Positions 48,312 to 56,881 of a stretch of DNA of 64,000 nt are shown here, piece by piece. The DNA is from Punica granatum (Eukaryota > Streptophyta > Magnoliopsida > Myrtales > Lythraceae). A program made the position numbers and the translations under genes. The notes beneath the pieces were generated by a model. It was not told the origin of the DNA, did not search any database, and saw nothing but the letters and a program-made list of their open reading frames with translations. The stretch is from contig NC_045128.1 in NCBI RefSeq assembly GCF_007655135.1, positions 19,996,811-20,060,810 on the forward strand. The letters run 5' to 3'. The stretch's first letter is position 1. Each line of letters starts with the position of its first letter.

Positions 48312-48335
48312 GACCCGACTGGCACAAGTCGGGTC
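48312..48335 (-). other. Perfect 9-bp inverted repeat in LTR D
   Basis: GACCCGACT (48312-48320), loop GGCACA, AGTCGGGTC (48327-48335). Counterpart of 19093-19116 in B1 (loop TGTGCC). Confidence 0.8.
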
Positions 48336-49164
48336 GGACGTCGCCACGGAGGTTCCCGATGGAATTTTGAGGCAAGGTCGGCGGCCTTGGATAGCCAAGG
48401 GACTCCTCTAGGTGACCGTGGTGGTCGTTTGTTCCCAGAGTTGTCGGGTCGACCCGTACAGTCCTGCAAAAATCACCCAAAACAGAGCACGTCTGGAAAC
48501 TGGCCCGACTGGGCAGTTTTCGGGTCGGAATTCATAACGATGGATTCCGATGGAATTTTTGAGCAAGGCCAACGTCTCCTGACTCCTAACTGACCCCTGG
48601 AGGTGGTAGAAGTGGTCGTTCATCGAAAGGGGTCACGGATCGACCCGATCTGCAAGAAAACCGAACAGACAGTCAGAAACGCCGGCCCGACTGAGCAGTT
48701 TTCAGGTCGGAATTCATAACGGTGGATTCCGATGGAATATTTGAGCAAGGTCGGTGGCTCCCGACTCCTAACGAACCCCCGGAGGTGTTTGATGGGTTTT
48801 GAAAGTTCAGACCGACTCGAGAAGGTGAGAAAACAGGGTTGGAAGTTTTGACCCGGCTGGGCCAAAACTGTGCTCGGTTCTGTACTGAGCTGATTCTCTA
48901 ACTTAGAGGCTTCAAACTTGAAATCTAAGCTCGGAAATGGATAGAGGGGGTCGAAAACATGTAGGATATGAAGTTTGGTGAAGTTTGGATTTAAGTCGGG
49001 ATGGATTCCGACTTAAGTCTTGAGTGTTTTGCTTGGTTTTTGGGTGGTTCTTGCTTGCTGCGATTTTTGCTGAAGTTCTTGGGAGGTTGAGAGCATTTGT
49101 TTGAGTGAGAAATGCTAGAGAGGGAGTGCAAGATGAGTTGTGTTTAAGTTAGTGATGCAATGGG

Positions 49165-49172
49165 CTTATAAA
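49165..49172 (-). promoter_or_regulatory. TATA-box candidate, LTR D
   Basis: TTTATAAG on the minus strand, about 1.28 kb from the LTR start, the same distance as in A LTRs. Confidence 0.45.
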
Positions 49173-49399
49173 GGAAGACTAAATGACAAGATTAAGTGGA
49201 GTTAAGTGCAATTAAGTGGTGCTTAGGGGATCCGAATTTTGGAGGGAAGATTAGGGTGGGGAAGTTGTCATGTTGAGTGTAGGGGAAGTTAGGGGAAAGT
49301 GGATGGGAGGTGATGGATGGGAGAAGGGAAGTGATGGGTGTAAGAAGATATTTTGAAAATGTGTGGTGGAGGCTCATTTGGCTTGTCTTTAGAGGAGAG

Positions 49400-49446
49400 C
49401 CATGGCTCGCGGCTCGGCTCGGCTCGGCTCGGCTCGGCTCGCTTGG
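49400..49446 (-). repeat. Pentanucleotide run in LTR D
   Basis: About seven copies of CGGCT/GGCTC in the position where A LTRs have the AGCC-GGCT repeats; a local expansion. Confidence 0.8.
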
Positions 49447-50449
49447 CTACCTCAAGGGTCCCACTTGATTAGGAAGAAAGCCGGAAAATGCTTAAGACCC
49501 GATTGAGCTTGCATCCGACCTCCGATGTCCAATTAATTTGAAGATTTGGAATGCTTGAACTACGAGGATTTGAATGAGCCCAATATCGCCATGCGTCGTG
49601 TGGACGAACGTTCGGGCGACTCGGCGCCTCGAGAGTCGGTTTCGCCCCGTTTGGACGTTCGGAGTGGAATTTAGCGCCCCTCGACCCCCTAATTGACCTT
49701 TGTGCATCCTTGCATTTGTTTTGACGATCCTTTTGCCCCGCGGGGGATCGTTGGCCCGTTGTCCTCGGTCGGGGACCGTTGGCCCGGGAAGGCCTAGGGA
49801 CTTCGACCGGGATTTTCTCAGTGTGCCCTGAATGCCTTGAGGTGCTTGGAGGTTATCGTGAGGTACTCAGAGATCGTTGTGGTCTCTGCTTTCCGTGGAA
49901 ATACCCGAAGGTTCACCGGGAGGCGTTCGTGATCACTGAAGCGTACTTCGGGAGATCGAGCCGAGTTCCGGAAGGTTGTCTGAAACTTGTTCCCCGGCCC
50001 TGGTGGTCCCTGGGCGCCTGTAGACCCGTTTTGAGGGGCCGTTTGCTTGTCAGTGGAGCGAACCCCGGGAGCTCTGTCAGAAAAGGCGTCCGTGGGGGAT
50101 CGGGGTGTCCCGGCTTAAGCAGGATGTCCCGGAAATGCGCCCGGACGTGTCATTGGTCATTTTGGCACTGGGAGGGATTTTTGGAGCCCCATATTGGGCA
50201 CCTTTCGGTGCTTCGGTGACTCAGTGATGAATAGTGCCACAGTGCCAGCTCCGTTGTTTTCGGGATTCCTCGTTCGTCTGTTCTTCTGACTGCTTTCTTC
50301 CGCCTTTCTCAGTGGACCGTGTTTTTCTTTATTGTTCATGACCCCGTGCCCGCCTATTTGCCTCCGATTGCCGGGCGATGAATAGTGTCCCGAGCTTCAG
50401 TCGGGAATCCTTGTGCGGGAAGCCGGTGGGCCAAAATGGGGTGCTGACA

Positions 50450-51322
50450 TGCCCGGTAACCACTTTGAAGCAGATGAATGTGGACCTCCACCGCATCCGT
50501 CCTAGCAAAACAGCGGTCCGAGCCTTCGATGGTTCGAGGAGAGAGGTAAACGGTGAGATCGACCTCCTCATAGATATCGGCCCATGCTCCTTCAGCGTCA
50601 CATTCCAAGTGTTGGATATCCCGAACGCCTTCAGCCTACTCCTTGGAAGGCCTTGGATCCACTCGGCCGGCGCCATTCCGTCCTCGCTACACCAGAAGGT
50701 GAAATTCATCGTCGAGGAGAAAATCATCACGGTCAAAGGGGAGGAGGATTACGCCATCTACAAGGAGACGGCGGTCCCTTACATCAGCGTCGGGAACGAC
50801 GAAAACCTGCCATTCCACTCCTTCGAGACCGTCTCCGTTATTCGAGATTACGGAAAGATCGGACCGTCCCGCGCCGACCGCATGATAGGGAAGATCCTTC
50901 TGCGCCACAATTACATTCTCGGCACCGGCCTTGGGGCGCGTGGACAAGGAATCAACCGCCCCATTGAAGTTGAGGAATACAAGCATAGGAGGGGACTTGG
51001 CTTTCGCCCCTCCTGCCATGAAATCATTGAGGCCCGCCGGAGCAGCCTTCTTCACCGCCTCGCCACCCACTATGGTAGGCTCAACGGGGGCATTTCAATC
51101 CCCCCGCTATCACATTTCTTCCCCGGGCCTCCACTCATCATCGGGAACACCTCTGACGGTCCTTCCTCGGACTTCGACGACACGACCGACGCTTTGCCAA
51201 CCGTGTGTGCCGTCACCGAGGAGATTCCTTCAGGGGTTCACATCCGCCCGGCGTAGGAAAACGAGGAGCTTAGCAACTGGACCTCAGTCCTGCGTTATTC
51301 GGCTGTGATCGCCGATGTGTAA
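50450..51322 (+). pseudogene. Second part of aspartic protease and G-patch-like tail
   Basis: It picks up the protease directly after solo LTR D. The flap/substrate region and the family-typical LLGRPWIHSAGA block (about 50640-50680) are clear. A glycine-rich G-patch-like segment (GTGLGARGQGI, RRGLGFRPS; about 50925-51010) follows. A TAG at 51254 interrupts the frame; it then stays open through NWTSV to TAA 51320-51322, the usual end of this ORF in Ogre-type elements. That TAA overlaps a GTAAG donor (51319). An ORF from ATG 50378 fuses 24 antisense-LTR residues to this part; this is a by-product of the insertion. Confidence 0.85.
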
Positions 51323-51509
51323 GATTTATCTATGTATGAGATGTTTTCCGCGTGTCGGCGTAGCTGTAGGCCACACGACGGAAGAGGGAACTCTGTTATG
51401 GCTTCGTGATCCGCACCATCAATGAATTCCCTATATGCATTTTTGAATCCTTGTCTATTCCACTCTCTCTTACTCTTTTGTTCATACCATTCTAAATTTT
51501 TCTAAGAAG
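51319..51509 (+). other. Candidate intron between protease and RT
   Basis: Donor GT|GTAAGATTT (GT at 51319-51320); acceptor TTTTTCTAAG|A (AG at 51505-51506) or three bases later (51508-51509), preceded by TTCTAAATTTTT that can serve as branch and pyrimidine tract. Both acceptors bring the upstream frame (codon split GT|A) into the frame of the RT ORF. A partly spliced intron at this place is a known property of Ogre elements. The intron would be about 188 or 191 bp. Confidence 0.65.
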
Positions 51510-54459
51510 ATTCTTTCAATTCTCCGGGCTCCACTTGAATCCAAATCTTCAACGTGTTGATTCGAACCCATCCGAAGAATGTCTCGGAGAGCCCGGACCT
51601 ATATACTTCGGGGAAGGGCTCGACGAAGACAGTCTAGTGCCTGAGATAGAAGAGAGTTTGCACCGCCTCGAGGATCGCCAACTCACCTATGTCGAGCCAA
51701 CGGAAGAGATTAATGTAGGCACCAAGAACGAGCCCCGCAACTTAAAGATTGGCACGGGTCTCGACCCAACGCAACGAGCTCGAATGATCGACTTCCTAAC
51801 AAGATACCAAGAAGTCTTTGCCTGGTCCTACGCCGACATGCCGGGTCTAGACCAGTCGATAGTAAAGCACTTCCTCCCGCTAGACACTGAGAAGTTCCCG
51901 CCCAAACGGCAGCAATTGCGACGACAACGGGCAAGCCTCCTTCTCCGCATCAAGGAAGAGGTTGTCAAGCAGATCAACGCGGGCTTTCTCGAGGTCTGCA
52001 ACTATTCCGAATGGGTGGCAAACATTGTGCCGGTGGAGAAGAAAGACGGAAGGGTTCGAGTCTGCGTCGACTATCGGGACCTCAATAAGGCCAGCCCCAA
52101 AGACAACTTTCCCTTGCCCCACATCGACATACTAGTCAATAACATGGCGCGCCACGCCCAGTTTTCCTTCATGGACGGCTTCTCCGGATACAACCAAATT
52201 CGGATGGCCGAGGAAGACAAGATCAAAACGACGTTCACTACCATGTGGGGAACCTTTTGTTACCGCGTCATGCCTTTCGGCCTCAAGAACGCCGGGGCAA
52301 CTTATCAGAGGGCTATGGTCACATTGTTCCACGACATGATGCACAAAGAAGTCGAGGTCTATGTCGACGACATGATTGCCAAGTCCAAAGAAGGAGAAGA
52401 TCACCTCGTCAATCTGAAACGTCTTTTCGTCCGCTTAAAAGAGTACAAGCTTCGGCTTAATCCGGCAAAATGCACGTTCGGCGCTCGATCGGGAAAGCTA
52501 CTAGGATTCGGGGTCAGCGAGCGCGGTATCGAGGTAGATCCCGATAAAGTCAAGGCGATTAAGGAGCTTCCTCCGCCATCCTCGGTCCGTGAAGTACGAG
52601 GCTTCCTAGGGCGATTGAATTACATCGCACGATTCATTGCAAACCTGACAGACAAATGCCAACCACTCTTTCGCTTGCTCCGCAAGAACGCGGCGATCGA
52701 ATGGGACGAAGAATGTCAGAAGGCCTTTGACACCATCAAGGCGTATTTGGTCCAACCGCTAGTATTGGTCCTGCCTACACCGGGCCGTCCCCTCGTACTT
52801 TACCTAACGGTGCGCCGCCAATCATTAGGATGCATGCTGGGACAGGAGGAGGAGTCCACACACACAGAGCGCGCGATCTACTACTTGAGCAAAATGTTCA
52901 CCGATGGAGAGTCCAATTACCCGGAAATCGAGAAGATGTGCTGTGCATTGGTGTGGGTCATGCAAAGGCTCCGACAATACACGCTTTATCACACGGTCCG
53001 CTTGCTGTCAAAGGCGGACCCCTTGAAATATTTACTCGACAGTCCCTCCTCCACGCGGAACCTCGCCAAATGGCGTTGTCAGTTGACGGAATATGACATC
53101 GAGTACGTGTCCCGCAGTTCGGTCAAGGGGCAAGCAATCGCGGATCATTTAGCAGAATTCCCAATTGAAGACCACACACCGATTAATCCCGACTTCCCGG
53201 ATGAAGGGATTCTCCAAGTAGACGACGAGGGAGAGAAATCGGGGTGGAAGATGTACTTTGACGGCGTCGTCAATTCCATGGGATCAGGTATCGGCGCAGT
53301 ACTGATATCCCCGGACGGACACTATTACCCGGTAGCGGCAAAGATCGACTTCCCGTACACCAATAATGTGGCCGAGTACGAGGCATGTATTCTCGGCCTA
53401 CAAGCGGCGATTGATTTCCAGGTAAAAGAGTTCGAAGTATTCGGTGATTCTATGCTCACTAACTTCCAGACATTGGGGCAATGGAAGATAAAGGACGCAA
53501 AGCTAGTGCCATATCACGAGTACCTCGAGAAGTTAACCGAGAACTTCGAGGACATCTCGTTCACCTATACTCCGCGCATGACAAATCAATTCGCGGACGC
53601 GCTTGCAACGCTCGCCTCCATGGTAAGCATCACGAAGGAAAACCTTATCGAGCCCCTTGAGATTGAGATAGCCGAAGGACCGGCACACTGCAACTCAGTC
53701 GAAGCATCCGAGGCAAAGCCGTGGTACGAAGACATCAAAAACCTTCTACGAACCGGCCAATACCCCCCATTCGCCGATCGCCGCGATCGGAAGACTCTCA
53801 GACGCCTCGCGATACATTACTTTTTGAGCGGCGAGATACTCTACCGCCGCTCCTTCGACTCCACACTCCTTCGATACATCGACGAACACGAATCGCGACC
53901 TCTCATGGAGGAAGTGCACGGGGGAAACTGTGGACCTCATATGAACGGTCTCATGCTTGCTAAGAAGATCATGCGCCTAGGCTATTATTGGTCCACCATG
54001 GAGACTGATTGTGTGAAGCATGTTAGGCATTGTCACGGATGTCAGGTTTACGCTGATCAGATCAAAGCGCCGCCCAACGAACTGCGCCCTATGACGGCGC
54101 CATGGCCTTTTTCAATGTGGGGGATGGATGTGATTGGCCCGATCAACCCCAAAGCGTCTAACGGACACATGTTCATTTTGGTGGCAATTGACTACTTCAC
54201 CAAGTGGATCGAAGCCGTCACTCTTGCGTCAATCACTGCAAAAGCCGTGGCCCGTTTTCTCAGACGCGACGTCATCGCCCGATACGGGGTCCCTGCGACA
54301 ATCATCACAGACAACGCCAAGAACCTGAACAACAAGGTCATCGATGAGCTCTGTGCACAATTCAAAATCCGACATCGCAACTCCACCCCGTACCGTCCCC
54401 AAATGAACGGTGCGGTGGATGCGGCGAATAAGAACATCAAAAAGATCATTGAAAAATGA
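51510..54459 (+). CDS. pol: Pol: reverse transcriptase, RNase H, second RNase H, integrase core
   Basis: Open frame with no ATG at its head, so it is probably joined by splicing; the first in-frame start-like codon is TTG 51535, from which residues are counted. RT spans about 120-340 with YVDD at 276-279. A degenerate RNase H (about 400-520) lacks the first catalytic Asp (LTVRRQS). A second, archaeal-type RNase H keeps D576, E614, D638 and D688; this double arrangement marks the Tat lineage. Integrase: H-x6-H ... C-x2-C zinc finger (about 800-845), D865, D926, and D962 in the third catalytic place at exact D-x35 spacing where Glu is expected. The frame ends at 54459 through loss of one A in an A run. 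It copied and inserted the element and could have served B- and C-type RNAs. Confidence 0.92.
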
Positions 54460-54968
54460 CGGTGAACTACAAGGATTGGCACGAGATGCTCCCCTATGCA
54501 CTTTTGGCATACCGTACATCCATACAGACCTCAACTGGGGCAACCCCGTACTCGCTAGTCTATGGCATGGAGGCCGTCCTCCCAATCGAAGTAGAAATCC
54601 CTTCCATGAGGATTCTTGCTGAGGCCGAACTCGAAGAAGCAGAATGGGCAAAGTAGTGGTACGAACAGTTGAATTTCATTGATGAGAAGAGGCTGAAAGC
54701 GCTATGCCATGGACAGTGCTATCAACAAAGAATGGCTCGAGCCTTCAACGCAAGAGTCTGCCACCGTGATTTCAACCCCGGCGACCTCGTTTTGAGGAAA
54801 GTCCTACACGTCACGCCGGACTCTCGAGGGAAGTTCTCGTACAAATACGACGGCCCCTTCGTCGTCAAAGAGGTTTTCTCCGGTGGAGCAGTCGTCTTGA
54901 GCGACATGGACGGCACTGAAAACGCCCTTCCCGTCAACGCTGACGCCATTAAGAAGTATTATCCGTGA
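54456..54968 (+). pseudogene. Integrase C-terminal part, shifted frame
   Basis: It continues integrase after the A-run frameshift: YKDWHEMLPYALLAYRTS, TGATPYSLVYGMEAVLP (the usual end of the core), then a TAG at 54655-54657 inside the linker, and the C-terminal domain (GDLVLRKV, GKFSYKYDGPFVVKEVF, INADAIKKYYP-like end) to TGA 54966-54968. There is no chromodomain, as expected for Tat. Two lesions separate it from the core. Confidence 0.88.
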
Positions 54969-55099
54969 GCACTCGTATATTCTTTATTCTCCGGGCTCCG
55001 CGCCCCTTTCATTGTAAGACATTTCCATTTCCGTGGACGAGCTTCAATTCCCACAATCTGCCCAATACTAAGCTTTCTCGAGAGAAAAAAAATAAATTT
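54969..55099 (+). other. Start of A-main 3' UTR
   Basis: Short AT-rich non-coding stretch between the pol end and the hairpin modules. Confidence 0.6.
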
Positions 55100-55397
55100 T
55101 CCCGCTAAGTCGAAAACCTCTTCGAGGCGGCCTAGGCAAAAGCTAGGGAACGAGTGGCACGACTTAAAATCCCGCAAAAGGGGGGGTCGCGGCAAAAGGA
55201 GAGCACAAGTCACTTCCTCGCTAGGTCGAACACCTCTTTGAGGCGGCCTAGGCAAAAGTTAGAGGACTCGAGGGGTGCGGTCCCACCCAAACATGGGGGA
55301 TCGTAGCAAAAGGTGAGCTTTCATGTGAGAAAAATCAAATAAAAAACCCCGCTAGGCTGTTGCGCATCCCGCGGCCTAGGCAAAAGTTAGGGGATAA
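55100..55397 (+). other. 3'-UTR hairpin/GCAAAAG module block, A-main
   Basis: Module 1a: CTAAGTCG (55105-55112), AAAA, CCTC-TTC-GAGG, CGGCCTAG (55128-55135; one mismatch, one G:U), GCAAAAG 55136-55142. Module 2: CACGACTT, AAAA, ..., GCAAAAG 55192-55198. Module 1b: CTAGGTCG (55221-55228), AACA, CCTC-TTT-GAGG, CGGCCTAG (55244-55251), GCAAAAG 55252-55258. Module 3: TGCGGTC/GATCGTA with two G:U, GCAAAAG 55306-55312. Module 4: CTAGGC (55352-55357)/GCCTAG (55374-55379), GCAAAAG 55380-55386. Spacing 54-74 nt. Homologous to the B1 and C blocks. Confidence 0.8.
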
Positions 55398-55997
55398 TGT
55401 CGGCTCGACCACGAAAGAAAAGCGACACTTTCCCTGTGAAGCTACACCGAGTAGTGGTTCGGCACTCTTCGACGCAAGCAAACTCTCTTCGGCTCTCTAG
55501 GCTCGAGACTCGCTTCGAAATGGGGGCCGAATCAACGTATCCTTGACTTGGAGGATCCCATAAGATCCCTCATTTTACCTTTACACACATATTCTACGGG
55601 CTACCCGTTTCAGAAAAAGCCATTCTCCGATAGGGACACGACCACCCTGTAATGGTCACCGATATCAAATCCCCGACACATCTTTACATAGATTTCTCTT
55701 ACATATACCCCGTTCGCCGATTAAGTGCAACTGGCATCCTTTGTAGGTTTCCCTGTCTCCATGCACAGGTGTGATTGGGAATTCCAAGGGGCATCTCCTT
55801 CTTGACGAATGCACGATTGGCATGCGCGACAGATCGGGGTTTCGAACCAAATGGAGGGCATGACAAAGAATCCTCTTGGCTCTAGCTCGAGGGAACGACA
55901 AATAACAAACTCGACTCGGGGCGGGACAATTTGCCTCTGCCAACACCTCCGACACACCACCTAACGCGGATCCCCGCCTCTGCTCCCCCTTGCACAT
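55398..55997 (+). other. A-main 3' UTR, no gene
   Basis: 600 bp without a plausible ORF or repeat. It runs from GATAATGTCGGCTCGACC to the start of the 33-bp array. Confidence 0.6.
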
Positions 55998-56881
55998 CGT
56001 CCACTTTACCGTTTTCCACGGGTTTCGGCCAAGTAACTTTACCGTTTTCCACGGGCTTCGGCCTAGTAACTTTACTACTTTCCACGGGCTTCGGCCTAGT
56101 AACTTTACTGCTTTCCACGGGCTTCGGCCTAGTAACTTTATTGCTTTCCGGACTTCGCGTCCTCTTTACAGTTTTCCACGGGCTTCGGCCTAGTAATTTT
56201 ACTGCTTTCCACGGGTTTCGGCCTAGTAACTTTATTGCTTTCCGGACTTCGCGTCCACTTTACCGTTTTCCACAGGTTTCGGCCAAGTAACTTTACCGTT
56301 TTCCACGGGCTTCGGCCTAGTAACTTTACTGCTTTCCACGGGCTCCGGCCTAGTAACTTTACTGCTTTCCACGGGCTTCGGCCTAGTAACTTTATTGCTT
56401 TTCGGACTTCGCATCCACTTTACCGTTTTCCACGGGTTCGGCCTAGTAACTTTACTGCTTTCCACGGGCTTCGGCCTAGTAACTTTATTGCTTTCCGGAC
56501 TTCGCGTCCACTTTACCGTTTTCCACGGGTTTCGGCCTAGTAACTTTACCGTTTTCCACGGGCTTCGGACTAGTAACTTTACCGTTTTCCACGGGCTTCG
56601 GCCTAGTAACTTTACTGCTTTCCACGGGCTTTGGCCTAGTAACTTTACTGCTTTCCACGGGCTTCGCCCTAGTAACTTTACTGCTTTCCAAGGGCTTCGG
56701 CCTAGTAACTTTATTGCTTTCCGGACTTCGCGTCCACTTTACCGTTTTCCACGGGCTTCGGCCTAGTAATTTTACTGCTTTCCACGGGCTTCGGCCTAGT
56801 AACTTTATTGCTTTCCGGAATTCGCGTCCACTTTACCGTTTTCCACGGGCTTTGGCCTAGTAACTTTACCGTTTTCTACGG
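55998..56881 (+). repeat. 33-bp tandem array of A-main 3' UTR
   Basis: About 25 units of 33 bp: TTTCCACGGGCTTCGGCCTA then GTAACTTTACTGC. Each unit carries GGGC-TTCG-GCCT, a stem closed by C:G on a TTCG loop. Every four to seven units a variant (TTATTGCTTTCCGGACTTCGCGTCC) with GGAC-TTCGC-GTCC appears, giving a higher-order pattern. Because the unit is a multiple of three, long open frames result on both strands; they are not genes. The array is cut by B2 at 56882. Confidence 0.93.

Larger units (their letters stand above)
45499..50449 (-). mobile_element. Solo LTR D (A/B mosaic), minus orientation
   Basis: 4951 bp between TGTGCGTACC and GGGGTGCTGACA, flanked by TGCCC. Reading on the minus strand, the first 1.2 kb or so (50449 to about 49200) is type A. 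The middle and most of the 3' part (about 49000 to 45700) is B-like: reading-frame shadows and the phrase 'gttgaatccctgcgtgaacc' match 57360. The last 200 bp (about 45700-45499) is again type A. TATA candidate 49165-49172, donor-like ACTAG|GTATGA at 48185-48190. No internal region, so it is a solo LTR. It destroys the A-main protease. Confidence 0.9.
16540..56881 (+). mobile_element. A-main: autonomous Tat/Ogre-type Ty3/gypsy element, broken
   Basis: This is the coding element of the window. In order: 5' LTR (16540-16628 plus 35427-40266, split by B1), PBS (40270), leader, ORF1, gag, protease (split by solo LTR D), candidate intron, RT-RNH-aRNH-INT, 3' UTR with hairpin modules, and 33-bp array. 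Its 3' LTR is not in the window because B2 (minus) enters at 56882. It sits inside element C's 3' LTR; the left target duplication would be ACCGT (16535-16539). Inactivating changes: stops at 40964, 41690, 51254 and 54655; frameshifts near 44655 and 54455; solo LTR D; and Asp for Glu in the integrase triad. Confidence 0.9.

Noticed and set aside
50378..50449. ATG in solo LTR D fused to the protease remainder as a new gene
   Set aside because: The start lies in antisense LTR sequence and the fusion is a chance result of the insertion.
55931..56766. FHGLRPSNFTA repeat ORFs and the antisense ESSKVTRPKPV ORFs
   Set aside because: 33-bp array divisible by three keeps frames open on both strands by chance.
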